From positions 314 to 64,313 of the forward strand of contig NZ_SWBR01000002.1 of NCBI RefSeq assembly GCF_005116505.1: 64,000 bases of DNA, given 5' to 3'. The number at the start of each line of letters is the position of its first letter. Positions within the stretch are counted from its first letter, which is position 1. Origin of the DNA: Pedobacter polaris. GTDB taxonomy: Bacteria > Bacteroidota > Bacteroidia > Sphingobacteriales > Sphingobacteriaceae. Both the position numbers and the translations under genes were made by a program. Under the pieces are notes generated by a model that saw nothing but the letters and a program-made list of their open reading frames with translations, had not been told where the DNA came from and did no database searches. Below, in pieces: positions 1-8,310 of this stretch.

Positions 1-68
1 GAGCCGAGGCAAGGCTGTGCGTTGGTGTTTTAACAAAAAGAGTGCTTCGACAGGCTCAGCATGACAAC
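1..68. repeat. Truncated copy of the extragenic repeat family
   Basis: Positions 3-25 and 43-68 match pieces of the repeat unit seen more fully at 514-1139 (the GCCGAGGCAAGGCTGTG block and the TGCTTCGACAGGCTCAGCAT block). The stretch 69-400 carries no convincing gene; short open frames there show no protein family features and read like translations of repeat DNA. Confidence 0.55.
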
Positions 69-399
69 TAAATAACAACTCTAAACGCTCTTTGCCGCGA
101 GGCAACCTTCTTTGAGGGGCAAAGAAGGCAAACCCTTCGGCTTCTCCTAGGCAACCTTGCGCTCTAGCCCTCTCACAAAACTGGCAAACACAGGCTACGG
201 TTTTGCTGAAGGGCAAAACAGCTATGCCTTTTCCTGCCCTCAAAGCCTTCATTTGCCAGTTTTTCTTCCGTTGCTGGATAAGCCTTGCGTGCTATCAATG
301 TTAGAAGAAGGGAGGAGTTGCTACATTAAACAGCAGACTACAGGTTGAACCCACAGTTCATTGCAGGAGCCGTATGGTCCGTAAACTAAAGTACCAATT

Positions 400-1139
400 A
401 TCCTATTCCCCACTGCCCCAAGAGCGTTGGATGAAGGACTAGGGGTTTCGGCGCCCAAGAGCCGAGGCAAGGCTGTGCCTTGGCATAATAAAAAGTGCTT
501 CGACAGACTCAGCATGACAAACTATAACAGCAAGAATGAGATTGCGAAGCCGATGAAAAATCGGCTTCGCAATGACGGGTAATGGGAGCGGAGGAATACT
601 TAAACCAACAGCACCAAAATTACCCTATTTAGCACTGCCCCAAGAGCGCTGGGCTGAAAGAACGGCGGGCCACGCGTAAGCCTGTGGATGGAAGCATCGT
701 TCTTTCTTGATGTTTTTGGTAATTTTTCATCAAGAAAAAAAGGATTAGGGGCTTCGGCACCCATGTGCCGAGGCAAGGCTGAGCGTTGCCATTTAACTAA
801 AGAATGCTTCGACAGGCTCAGCATGACAAACTATAACAGCAAGAATGAGATTGCCACAGCCGATGAAGAAATCGGCTTCGCAATGACGGGTAATGGGAGC
901 GGAGGAATACTTAAACCAACAGCACCGAAATTACCCTATTTAGCACTGCCCCAAGAGCGCTGGGCTGAAAGAACGGCGGGCCACGCGTAAGCCTGTGGAT
1001 GGAAGCATCGTTCTTTCTTGATGTTTTTGGTACTTTTTTCATCAAGAAAAAAAGGACTAGGGGTTTCGGCGCCCAAGAGCCGAGGCAAGGCTGTGCCTTG
1101 GCATAATAAAAAGTGCTTCGACAGACTCAGCATGACAAC
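400..1139. repeat. 309-bp tandem extragenic repeat, two full copies plus a deleted one
   Basis: The string ATGACAA that follows the TGCTTCGACAG block falls at 514, 823 and 1132, exactly 309 bp apart each time. The two full units (514-822 and 823-1131) agree almost base for base, including the block GGCGGGCCACGCGTAAGCCT at about 664 and 973. A first partial unit at 400-513 keeps both ends but lacks the central ~90 bp. No coding function is apparent. Repeats of this kind lie between genes in many Bacteroidetes genomes, but the family was not identified here. Confidence 0.8.
541..573. repeat. Perfect 14-bp-stem hairpin, REP-like
   Basis: ATTGCGAAGCCGAT at 541-554 pairs perfectly with 560-573 across a GAAAA loop. 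The matching place in the next 309-bp unit (849-882) is the same hairpin with a damaged left arm. There is no T-run, so this looks like a REP-type palindrome and not a terminator. Confidence 0.7.
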
Positions 1140-1213
1140 TGAATAGGAGAGAGCAGAGTCAAGCCTGTGTTGATTATAGTGACTGATGAAGATGTAAATT
1201 AAAAACAACCCAT

Positions 1214-1240
1214 AAAAAAAGGCTACTCAATTGAGCAGCC
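1214..1240 (-). terminator. Rho-independent terminator of the small secreted protein gene
   Basis: Read on the minus strand, a hairpin with arms GGCTGCTCAA / TTGAGTAGCC (one mismatch) is followed by seven T. It lies 27 bp past the stop of the 1267-1671 gene, as expected for its terminator. Confidence 0.75.
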
Positions 1241-1266
1241 CTTATATGTTGAGAACGATTTAGTAA

Positions 1267-1671
1267 CTATCTCAATGAATAAGTGTAACCCCCTTCGCAG
1301 TTGCCGCTAGCATTCCACTCTCTAGTACCACCAGCACTTACACAATAAATTTTAGTATAACCACCAGCTACAGTTACAGTTCCAGCACCCCAAGCATCTA
1401 AAGTGCCTTTGTAATAACCATCAACATAAACTTTAATGTAAAGACCAGTATAGTTGTCAAATTTAACTGTACAAGCAGCACCACGAGCTTTAGCTACTGG
1501 TTTAGCATCTGAAGTAGGAGCATCCATTTTAATGTTTGGATTAGCGCCCCTAGTTTTAACAGCTGCAGTAGATTTTACGTCTACTTTCTTTTGAGCAAAA
1601 GCACTGGTTGATGAGAATGCTACTGCCATAAATGCGATCATTGCGCACACAATTAAGTTTTTTGTTTTCAT
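1267..1671 (-). CDS. Small secreted protein of unknown function
   Basis: A 134-residue protein with a clear Sec signal peptide (basic start, hydrophobic core, Ala-Phe-Ala cleavage site near residue 26). The mature part has a low-complexity linker rich in K, A and R up to about residue 65, then a compact domain with three Cys and many Tyr, Gly and Thr, ending in a Gly-Gly-Tyr-Thr-Tyr-Ser strand-like segment. That composition suggests a small beta-sandwich in the periplasm or outside the cell. It has its own terminator and is divergent from the CHASE2 gene, so it is a single-gene unit. I do not recognise the family. Confidence 0.75.
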   Translation of the reverse strand: MKTKNLIVCAMIAFMAVAFSSTSAFAQKKVDVKSTAAVKTRGANPNIKMDAPTSDAKPVAKARGAACTVKFDNYTGLYIKVYVDGYYKGTLDAWGAGTVTVAGGYTKIYCVSAGGTREWNASGNCEGGYTYSLR

Positions 1672-1774
1672 TTTTTTAATTCTTTAAAGTTTAGCTAAAA
1701 CTACATATCATTTATACTCCAAAAAATACCAACTTATAGGTATTTTTCTGAAAAAAAAATAAGGTACTTTAGCT

Positions 1775-1782
1775 TAAATTTG
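1775..1782 (+). promoter_or_regulatory. Possible -7 element for the CHASE2 operon
   Basis: TAAATTTG fits the Bacteroidetes -7 consensus TAnnTTTG and lies 67 bp before the ATG at 1850. No good TTTG -33 box is seen at the right spacing, so this is tentative. Confidence 0.3.
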
Positions 1783-1849
1783 GTTGTAAAGCGCATATCT
1801 CTATCTTTCAGTACTTCTTAAATTTAATAGCCTCCTAAAAATAAATACC

Positions 1850-3016
1850 ATGTTTAAATACCTATTTAAAAGAGACACTTTATTTGCTACCATCGCTGTA
1901 TTTTTGGTAATGGGAATGTTCTCTTTTATTCCAATTAACACCCACTTTTTAGATCCCATACATTTAGCGCTTGCCGATTTTGATTACAATGATCTAGCTT
2001 ATGCCAAAATGCATAAAAATGAAAGCACACCAGCAGATACCAACATTGTTGTGGTAAATATTGGCTATGGCAATAGACAAGATCTTGCAGCCATGATTAA
2101 TAAGGTAAATAACCAAAACCCGAAGGTAATTGGAGTAGATGTTTTCTTTAAAGCGCAAAAGGATGCGGTAGGCGACAGCTTGTTGTTAGACTTGTTTAGT
2201 ACCAATAAAAAGATCGTAACTGCATTTAATTTCGGTTCAGATAGCACCAAAGGATATTTTTACAAGCAAAGTTTAAGTAAAGGTTATGCCAATTTTGTGG
2301 GCGAAGAAGAAGGTGTAATTAGGCAATTTAGTCCGATTTTAAAAGAAGGTGACCAGTTTATAGCAGCATTTGCAGTAGCTGTAATGAGAAAAGCTGACGC
2401 TAAGAGCTACAACAACTTTATTAAAAGGAAACAGCTAACTGAAATTATCAATTACACCCGCAAAGCAGATAAGTATTTGGTAATTGATGGAATGGATTTA
2501 ATTAACGGCAAAGCCGATAGCTCTATTTTAACTAATAAAATTGTACTGTTGGGCTATGTATCAAATACTGTTAATGATATAGAAGATAAACACTTCACTC
2601 CGATGAACGTAAAGTATACTGGTAAGTCATTACCAGATATGAATGGAATTTTTATCCATGCCAATATCATCAGCATGATTAAAGACCATAATTATATCCA
2701 AAAAATGCCAATTTGGTTAATGTGGATTATTGGATTTGTGCTGTGCTGGTTACACATGGCGCTGTTTATTAAAGATTACTTAGAAAATCACATCTGGTTT
2801 CACTTGTTAGCTAAAATAGCGCAGATTATTTCAGCAGTATTTTTTGTATACCTAGGTTTGTTGTGCTTTCATCAGTTTGATTTGAAGGTGAACATGACAG
2901 CAACATTGGCAGCAATTATTTTGGCTGTGGATGTACTCTATTTTTATGAGGCTTTTGCCATTTGGATGCATAAGAAAAACGGATTTAAAACAATTTTTAC
3001 GCATAAACATGATTAA
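1850..3016 (+). CDS. CHASE2 domain membrane protein
   Basis: A 388-residue protein with an N-terminal membrane anchor (about 11-28), an extracytoplasmic CHASE2 sensor domain (about 40-275) and three C-terminal membrane segments (about 290-310, 322-342, 352-372). CHASE2 hallmarks visible are the strand Asn-Ile-Val-Val-Val-Asn-Ile followed by Lys-Val-Ile-Gly-Val-Asp-Val-Phe-Phe, and later the Val-Leu-Leu-Gly-Tyr strand. CHASE2 domains normally sit in front of kinase, cyclase or GGDEF outputs. Here the protein ends about 15 residues after the last helix with no catalytic domain. Its stop overlaps the next gene by 8 bp, so the two are surely co-expressed. Function beyond sensing is unknown. Confidence 0.8.
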   Translation: MFKYLFKRDTLFATIAVFLVMGMFSFIPINTHFLDPIHLALADFDYNDLAYAKMHKNESTPADTNIVVVNIGYGNRQDLAAMINKVNNQNPKVIGVDVFFKAQKDAVGDSLLLDLFSTNKKIVTAFNFGSDSTKGYFYKQSLSKGYANFVGEEEGVIRQFSPILKEGDQFIAAFAVAVMRKADAKSYNNFIKRKQLTEIINYTRKADKYLVIDGMDLINGKADSSILTNKIVLLGYVSNTVNDIEDKHFTPMNVKYTGKSLPDMNGIFIHANIISMIKDHNYIQKMPIWLMWIIGFVLCWLHMALFIKDYLENHIWFHLLAKIAQIISAVFFVYLGLLCFHQFDLKVNMTATLAAIILAVDVLYFYEAFAIWMHKKNGFKTIFTHKHD

Positions 3017-3875
3017 GTTGATCAAATTATTATCGATACTGTTGCTTGGTTTTGGCCTAAAAACTTTTGCAGCCGATCCAGCTTTTATTGTTTTTTACAA
3101 TAGCGGTAAAGCAACTAAAACTGTTGCAGGTAAAGCTGTAGTATTAAAGAAAGGCGATCATTTGCAAAGCACTGATCAAGTTGTAATTCCAGAGAAAACC
3201 CAATTGGTATTGGTTTGTGCCAACTTCGCGGTAGTACAATTAAAGACCAAGGGCACAAAAGAATTAAAAACACTCTTAGCGCAATGCAATCAAAAAGCTG
3301 TATCTGCTTCATCAGCTTATTTTAAGTATGTATGGAATTCATTTTCTCATGCACATAAAGCTCCAGAAAAAGACCCAAGAGCCTACATGAAAACATACGG
3401 AGCTGCAAGTAGGGGAAAAGGCAGTTTAATTACCAAACTATATGTTGATACCATTCATTACTATACCGGGGCATTAACCATTGCTTGGACACCTATCAAA
3501 ACTGTACCTAGCGAATTTTATAAGGGTGCTGTTGATGGTGATGCGGTATTAGTAGGTAAAGCCTCCAAATATGCTAAAATAGACTCTATTTCCACAAAAT
3601 TAAAACCAGGCGTTTATTACTGGGACATGCAGGGGCAACAAAGTGCCAGAAGAAAGTATTTAAAATTATGGACGAAAGATGCTTATCAGGCTGCGGTTAC
3701 TAAAATTTTAAATGGGATTGTGGCTACAACACCTGCTGAAAAGGCCTACCTAACAGGTTTTATTTTAGAGGAGCAACACTTTTTAGCAGAGGCGGCAAAA
3801 TATTACCACCAAGCTGTAAACATGGCGCCTGCTAACCAAATTTATGTAGCTACGTTAACCAGGTTTAAACCGTAA
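3009..3875 (+). CDS. Periplasmic FecR-like / TPR protein partnered with CHASE2
   Basis: 288 residues from the ATG at 3009, which overlaps the CHASE2 stop by 8 bp. The longer frame starting at 2931 would overlap the upstream gene by 86 bp and put residues before the signal peptide, so it was not used. Residues 1-20 are a signal peptide ending in Thr-Phe-Ala-Ala. Residues about 22-75 resemble a FecR-like fold (gain of GKAxxLKKGD and LQSTDQVVIPEKTQLVLV). The C-terminal 40 residues form a TPR-like helix pair (Ala-Tyr-Leu-Thr-Gly-Phe-Ile and Ala-Ala-Lys-Tyr-Tyr-His-Gln-Ala). The likely role is a soluble or envelope partner of the CHASE2 sensor; this is inferred from gene overlap and domains only. 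Confidence 0.7.
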   Translation: MIKLIKLLSILLLGFGLKTFAADPAFIVFYNSGKATKTVAGKAVVLKKGDHLQSTDQVVIPEKTQLVLVCANFAVVQLKTKGTKELKTLLAQCNQKAVSASSAYFKYVWNSFSHAHKAPEKDPRAYMKTYGAASRGKGSLITKLYVDTIHYYTGALTIAWTPIKTVPSEFYKGAVDGDAVLVGKASKYAKIDSISTKLKPGVYYWDMQGQQSARRKYLKLWTKDAYQAAVTKILNGIVATTPAEKAYLTGFILEEQHFLAEAAKYYHQAVNMAPANQIYVATLTRFKP

Positions 3876-3962
3876 TCGCTTAACAATCAATAGTAATTGC
3901 TTGTTTACATTGTTTTAAGTAGGATAATTTAAAAAATTATTCCAATTATCCTTAGGAAATTA

Positions 3963-3970
3963 TATCTTTG
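3963..3970 (+). promoter_or_regulatory. -7 element for tRNA-Arg
   Basis: TATCTTTG matches the Bacteroidetes -7 consensus TAnnTTTG, 45 bp before the mature tRNA. No TTTG box is visible 19-21 bp upstream, so only half of the promoter is supported. Confidence 0.45.
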
Positions 3971-4014
3971 CACCGTTAAGTAGAAATGATTAATCATATC
4001 TTTTTATTTGATAT

Positions 4015-4088
4015 GCATCCATAGCTCAGCTGGATAGAGCACCGGTTTTCTAAACCGTAGGTCATAGGTTCGAATCCTATTGGGTGTA
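4015..4088 (+). tRNA. tRNA-Arg (anticodon UCU)
   Basis: A 74-nt cloverleaf. The acceptor stem pairs GCATCCA (4015-4021) with TGGGTGT (4081-4087), with G-T wobbles, and A4088 is the discriminator base. The D arm reads AGCTCAGCTGGATAGAGC. The anticodon arm is CCGGT-TTTCTAA-ACCG, giving anticodon TCT, and the T loop is GGTTCGAATCC. CCA is not encoded. The gene stands alone, with its own -7 element and terminator. Its 3' end coincides with the left boundary of an accessory region, a usual integration site for tyrosine recombinases. Confidence 0.95.
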
Positions 4089-4139
4089 CAAATATTGTTA
4101 GTGCTTGTCAACAGGATTGTCAAGTAAATAGAAAAGCCA
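4086..4139. repeat. Left imperfect direct repeat at the tRNA-Arg 3' end
   Basis: These 54 bp start in the last three bases of the tRNA and match 8258-8310 at about 42 of 54 positions with one gap. The best block is GTGCTTGTCAA followed by ATTGT and AAGTAAA. The two copies bracket an AT-rich block of unknown genes, which suggests diverged attachment sites or a repeated insertion. Confidence 0.5.
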
Positions 4140-4160
4140 ATAGAGATATTGGCTTTTTTG
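4132..4160 (+). terminator. Terminator after tRNA-Arg
   Basis: AAGCCAATA and TATTGGCTT form a stem of about 9 bp followed by a run of T. It lies 44 bp after the tRNA and partly within the left direct repeat. Confidence 0.75.
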
Positions 4161-4239
4161 GTTTTTAATTATTTAAAATGTATATAGTGCTGGTACAAAT
4201 AGTTTTGATTGTGGAAAGGATTATATCTAAAAATACTAG

Positions 4240-4467
4240 GAATTCGCTCCTCCTTCACGAGCAATTCTCGGAAACTATTTTCTAAATGCCCCTCAATCAT
4301 TACTGTTACTGGCTTTGCCTTTTTTGCCCTTCAGCCTGCCTTATGGATTGCCTGATACTGATGGTTTAAATGCCATATATGGGGTTCCTATTGTTTTTTT
4401 ATTGATAATCAGAAATAGATATAGAGGGGTGGATGCCGTAGTCTTGTGGCTTACTAGAATTAGTTAG
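4240..4467 (+). pseudogene. Start-less hydrophobic open frame, probable gene remnant
   Basis: An open frame of 75 codons between an in-frame TAG at 4237 and the TAG at 4465. It has no ATG, GTG or plausible TTG start near its beginning. The translation carries a hydrophobic segment (Leu-Leu-Leu-Leu-Ala-Leu-Pro-Phe-Leu-Pro) and a second one (Val-Pro-Ile-Val-Phe-Leu-Leu-Ile-Ile) followed by basic residues, which looks like the C-terminus of a membrane protein. It may be what remains of a gene broken by insertion beside the tRNA. Chance openness in AT-rich DNA is the main alternative. Confidence 0.3.
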
Positions 4468-4499
4468 TATATTGTCGGCTTTATTTTAAAGATAAATTA

Positions 4500-5180
4500 A
4501 TGGATAATAGACTTCAATTCTTTACCGAATGGTATCATAAGGAAAATGAGCGACAGCAATCGCTAAATGAATCAATTAGTATTCCAACTGGGATTGTTTC
4601 TGCTATTTCGGTAGCATATTATTTTTTGATTTCTGAGTTCAGATTCGAAAGCAAAATTGATAATTTCATTGAATACTTATTTATTGGATTAATATTTACC
4701 TCAATTATTACATGGTCTTATACTGTTTACAATCTTTTTAGAGCATATAACGACCTATTTAAAGGATTCACTTATAAAGCAATTAATTTTCCAACTGTAC
4801 TTAATACTTATTATGATCAATTAAAAGATTATTCAGATGATTATAATAAGCTTTATGAAGAATACTTATTGAAAGTAATTTCTGAATCGTTAGAACAAAA
4901 CATTATTAATAACGATAGCAAATCAGGGTATTTACATTTGTCAAAAAGATATTTATTAATTACCTTGGTTCCATTGCTCATATCATTAGGGCCATTTGTA
5001 TACAATTTTTTTAATACAGAAAAAGAACCTTATAATATTTCAATTGTTAACCACCAACCCAATAAAATAAAAATAATGGCAAAACAAACAACCAAACCAA
5101 CTACCCCGCCTGCTCAACCAGGCATAAGACTTGTTAAGGAAGGGTCTCAAAAGCCTAGCCCTAAAGGAGGTAATAAATAA
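4500..5180 (+). CDS. Membrane protein of unknown function
   Basis: 226 residues. Two adjacent membrane helices (about 28-46 and 58-80) form a hairpin, followed by a charged, Tyr/Asp-rich stretch of about 70 residues and a third helix (about 151-169). The tail from about 190 is rich in Lys, Pro, Thr and Gln. A Met at about residue 193 inside this tail could be an internal start of a 34-residue peptide. The codons are AT-rich, like the neighbouring unknown genes. I recognise no family; the two-helix-plus-cytoplasmic layout occurs among accessory membrane effectors, but that is only a resemblance. It is the first intact gene after tRNA-Arg. Confidence 0.6.
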   Translation: MDNRLQFFTEWYHKENERQQSLNESISIPTGIVSAISVAYYFLISEFRFESKIDNFIEYLFIGLIFTSIITWSYTVYNLFRAYNDLFKGFTYKAINFPTVLNTYYDQLKDYSDDYNKLYEEYLLKVISESLEQNIINNDSKSGYLHLSKRYLLITLVPLLISLGPFVYNFFNTEKEPYNISIVNHQPNKIKIMAKQTTKPTTPPAQPGIRLVKEGSQKPSPKGGNK

Positions 5181-5502
5181 AGTCTTGAAGTCTAAATACT
5201 TCCTACTTTATTAGAATGACTCTAAATCGGCAAGACTGAACACAATGATTTTTTCTTGTTGATGCAGGCTAGGTATTTATTTTCAAAGTTGTGGGTTAAA
5301 CATAAGAAGTCAACAACAATCCAGAAGGTAAGTATGTAATTGGTATAAACAAATATTCGCACTATATCGGATATTCGAGTGTAAACTTATAAACCAAAAA
5401 ATTTAAGTAAGAATCTATTTTTCAATAAATTACAAGTTTTCCACCTACTCAAATAATTGATTTAAAGTTACCTACTTTCGACCTAACAAATAAAAATTAA
5501 TT
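5181..5502. other. Intergenic, nothing recognised
   Basis: 322 bp of AT-rich DNA without a convincing gene. TACTTTCG at 5473-5480 is one base off the Bacteroidetes -7 consensus and lies 23 bp before the next ATG. It is a weak promoter candidate. Confidence 0.4.
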
Positions 5503-5787
5503 ATGGAAGATAGTAATAGGGCATTACGAATTCTTCTCAAAGGAGAGAAGTTTGTAAATATGGAAGATGAATTTAATGTTCGTATGGGCGAAATCGAACT
5601 GGAACACTCCGATTGGTTTGAGAAAAATGAAAACTTTCATTCATCTTCTGAACTTGACACTTTAGGCAACCATTGGGTGTTGTATGATGATGGAAGTCGC
5701 TTAATGTTTAGCTTCATGCCTGAATCTAATCTTCCTGCAGTGATAAGGAACAAGTGTCAAAATGCCTTTTCTGACACATATAAATAA
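5503..5787 (+). CDS. Small acidic protein of unknown function
   Basis: 94 residues, soluble, acidic (many Glu and Asp), with no signal peptide or membrane segment. The second half (Thr-Leu-Gly-Asn-His-Trp-Val-Leu-Tyr-Asp-Asp-Gly-Ser-Arg) reads like two beta strands with a turn. No family is recognised. It sits alone between two membrane-protein genes with wide gaps on either side. The ATG at 5503 follows a weak -7-like element at 5473. The size and sensible composition favour a real gene but do not prove it. Confidence 0.5.
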   Translation: MEDSNRALRILLKGEKFVNMEDEFNVRMGEIELEHSDWFEKNENFHSSSELDTLGNHWVLYDDGSRLMFSFMPESNLPAVIRNKCQNAFSDTYK

Positions 5788-5961
5788 AGGCTAAATATCC
5801 CCTTAATTGAAATAAACAAGGGTTATGTGTGCAAACTGTTTTTATAAATCATAATTAGCTTTTTAACCAAATAAAATCCTTATTTACCTCTCTTAAGTTT
5901 AAAGCAGCCATCAATGCATTGTTTAGGCAATACTTTTGAATGATTTTACTTAGTTACTGAA

Positions 5962-6813
5962 GTGCAGTTGGACGAAATATTAAAGAAGTATACCGACGTA
6001 AAAATTAACATAATTAAACGAGAATTAATTATGTTTGGAAACAACCTTACTAATCTCAGTCTTCTTAGTTACAATATGAGCTATTTTAAGAAAATTGTAA
6101 AAGATAATATTTGGCTTTTTATTAAAGTGTCAACCCTTACCTTAATTGTTGCAACTGCGCTGTATTTAAAAGGTTGGACGTTAGCTCCTGAGGTTTGGGG
6201 TACAGTTGCAGACTGGATAATGATTATCGTTACTGGATTAACTGCAATTTTTCTTTACCAAAGTTTGAAGTCTCAACAAGACGTTCAAAAAATGCAGCAG
6301 TCGATTACCGTATTGGAACAGTATAGCCACATTCTCAATATCAGACCAGATTTTAAATGTTCAGTGAAGTGGTTGGATCAATCCAAAGAATTTTATATTG
6401 CAGACTTAACATTAGAAATTACTGAGAATATTCCTTTTAAGTTGAAACATAAATTTGTACAGACAAGTGAGGATTTTGAAGATATATCTGGTCACAAAGG
6501 GATGATTGATTGGCAGTCCACTCAAGTAGGATCGACAATACCATTTAGAATTAGGCTTAAAACTTTATCAGATAAAAATGGCTTAGTCTGTTCACTTGAC
6601 TTATTCTTTGAAGATGCGATTGGTACAGGATATCTTACAAAGTTTATGATACTTTCAAATTCGCCAAATGGCACAAAAGCTGGTCCAATGATAGAGTATT
6701 TTCCAGAATTTATTATTTCTGACAAGTTAAAAAACCTATTAAGGGGGAATACACCTGAACAATTAGCTCAAGCTAAAAAGATAGAGGCCGAACTTAACGA
6801 ACGTTTAAAGTAA
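5962..6813 (+). CDS. Membrane protein of unknown function
   Basis: Up to 283 residues. The longest frame starts with GTG at 5962; ATG codons at 6031 and 6076 are alternatives, and the last would put the first membrane helix close to the N-terminus. Two membrane helices (about 50-70 and 75-97, numbering from 5962) are followed by a helical linker (Lys-Ser-Gln-Gln-Asp-Val-Gln-Lys-Met-Gln-Gln) and a soluble domain of about 150 residues that looks mainly beta. The C-terminus is a charged helix ending in Glu-Ala-Glu-Leu-Asn-Glu-Arg. No family is recognised. The layout of helix pair plus cytoplasmic domain resembles that of the 4500-5180 protein. Confidence 0.6.
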   Translation: MQLDEILKKYTDVKINIIKRELIMFGNNLTNLSLLSYNMSYFKKIVKDNIWLFIKVSTLTLIVATALYLKGWTLAPEVWGTVADWIMIIVTGLTAIFLYQSLKSQQDVQKMQQSITVLEQYSHILNIRPDFKCSVKWLDQSKEFYIADLTLEITENIPFKLKHKFVQTSEDFEDISGHKGMIDWQSTQVGSTIPFRIRLKTLSDKNGLVCSLDLFFEDAIGTGYLTKFMILSNSPNGTKAGPMIEYFPEFIISDKLKNLLRGNTPEQLAQAKKIEAELNERLK

Positions 6814-7146
6814 TCAAAAAGCAAGTTTTGAGGTATATAAATCGTTTCAGTAACCTGTAGCTAAATTATAATAGTATTAGATTGCATATTGAGAGGGTTA
6901 GTTAAACTGAACCAATGTATTAAATATAAAATTAAACTGAGAAAATGTTAAAAGAAAGAACATCTTGGATATCCAATAACTAAAAGAGTTATACGTTGAC
7001 AGCTCTTTTCTCTCATCTAATAGCATCATATTCTAGTATTATATACTCTAGTCTTGTTCCTGTATGCCATTCCACCTCGGACAAGGAATTGAATAATGTT
7101 AATTAAAGCCATTTTTGATATTTTAGTTAAATAATAAGACCTATTA
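6814..7146. other. Intergenic, nothing firm
   Basis: 333 bp of AT-rich DNA. AAAAGAG and CTCTTTT near 6980-7010 can form a 7-bp stem with a 14-nt loop, but it is weak and far from the upstream stop, so no terminator is called. Confidence 0.4.
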
Positions 7147-8076
7147 ATGAATGAATTTATAGATTGGCTCTCAAAGTATCTTGGAATTGAAAAGAATCCA
7201 ACTGCGACAATTATTGTTTCACTATCTGTTTTTTGTTTAGGTATCGTAATTAACGAGCTTCTAAAAGCAATAGGCAGATTTAGAGAAAGACGAGCTATTA
7301 GAGAACTAGTGCGAAGAAATTATCTGATTTTCCATAAATACCTATACCAGCAATCTCAAAGTTTAAAATTATTTGAAAGCCTTGTTACTGTTAAGGGTGG
7401 TCCAAATTTTAATGTGTATGTAAGACCTTGCTCAGCATTGGATAACTTTAAAGATATTTCATATAGTAACAGTTTCAAAGCTTTCTTCGTGGGCTTTGAG
7501 AATATTAAGCTTAAGGGAAGAATCAAACGTATACAGGCATTTGATAATCTTTATCATTGCATATCTACAATTAGAAAAGAGCAGGAAAAAATGTTTCCTA
7601 TTATTGGTAGTTTTAAGGACGAAGCTGTTCAAATTATTAATAAATTGAACAAAAGTTTGAAAGAAGCATTTGAGGTAACAGCAGACGTTGCAGTTGAGTT
7701 AAGTAGCAAGCCCCCGAACCTAGAATTAAATAAATGGTTAAGTCACCGCCATAAAATATATCAAGCTTGTTTTTCTAAGGGAGATCCAAGTGATGTAAAT
7801 GAAGTAAGAAAATACTTTATAGAAATTCTTGATTTCGAAACGGCTAATAGTAAGCCCATTACCACAATTATGAATTCGAAAGAATTTTGGTATTATCATA
7901 AAAAAATCCATAGCGCTTTGGGCGATATAGATTCATTGAATACATTAGTAAGCAACACAAAATCGTATTGCAAAACAATAAGTGATAAATTCGAATACAC
8001 AGCTCAAGACCTCAAACATATTATCAACCGCTATTTAACTGAAAACTTAAATAAAAAGTACATTAACGTTGATTAA
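7147..8076 (+). CDS. Single-span membrane protein of unknown function
   Basis: 309 residues. One N-terminal membrane helix (about 20-40) follows a short amphipathic start, then a basic segment (Arg-Phe-Arg-Glu-Arg-Arg-Ala) that would hold the rest in the cytoplasm. The remaining 260 residues look helical and charged. No catalytic motif or known family is visible. It is the last gene in the AT-rich block that starts at tRNA-Arg, and a repeated element begins just after its stop. It is likely part of an acquired block, with function unknown. Confidence 0.6.
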   Translation: MNEFIDWLSKYLGIEKNPTATIIVSLSVFCLGIVINELLKAIGRFRERRAIRELVRRNYLIFHKYLYQQSQSLKLFESLVTVKGGPNFNVYVRPCSALDNFKDISYSNSFKAFFVGFENIKLKGRIKRIQAFDNLYHCISTIRKEQEKMFPIIGSFKDEAVQIINKLNKSLKEAFEVTADVAVELSSKPPNLELNKWLSHRHKIYQACFSKGDPSDVNEVRKYFIEILDFETANSKPITTIMNSKEFWYYHKKIHSALGDIDSLNTLVSNTKSYCKTISDKFEYTAQDLKHIINRYLTENLNKKYINVD

Positions 8077-8082
8077 AAAAGT

Positions 8083-8182
8083 CGTTCAAAGTTTGTTCAC
8101 CTGTGATATTCAAAATGTGCCTTCAGGCTTTCTCAAGGCCGAAATTCTCTGTAAATCTGAAATCAAATCCGCTAGATTAAAG
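8083..8182. repeat. Diverged 100-bp repeat, copy 1
   Basis: Matches 9053-9152 at about 82 of 100 positions with no gaps. On the minus strand both copies encode a similar peptide ending in a stop (core Asp-Leu-Ile-x-Asp-Leu-Gln-Arg-x-Ser-Ala-Leu-x-Lys-Pro), which suggests the 3' end of a decayed gene. Confidence 0.65.
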
Positions 8183-8310
8183 TTTCCGGGGGTACCAAAC
8201 CGGACAGGGATTTCCGCAAATCTTTCAATAATTGGTTTGAAGTGGGTTTTCCTTCGAGTACAGATTAGTTGGTGCTTGTCAATAGTATTGTTAAGTAAAA
8301 TAAAAAGCCA
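8110..8310 (-). pseudogene. Minus-strand gene remnant spanning repeat copy 1 and the right direct repeat
   Basis: On the minus strand an open frame of about 67 codons runs from near 8310 to a stop at 8110-8112 without a clear start codon. Its 3' part is the peptide shared with 9053-9152. Its 5' part (Leu-Leu-Asn-Asn-Thr-Ile-Asp-Lys-His) is similar to the translation of the left direct repeat beside tRNA-Arg (Leu-Leu-Asp-Asn-Pro-Val-Asp-Lys-His). The family is not recognised. It may be the tail of an integration-related gene, which is a guess from position only. Confidence 0.3.
8258..8310. repeat. Right imperfect direct repeat
   Basis: The partner of 4086-4139 (about 78 percent identity). It marks the right edge of the AT-rich block of unknown membrane-protein genes. 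Confidence 0.5.

Noticed and set aside
157..990. Short open frames in the leftmost kilobase
   Set aside because: They are translations of extragenic repeat DNA, change with each repeat copy and have no recognisable protein character.
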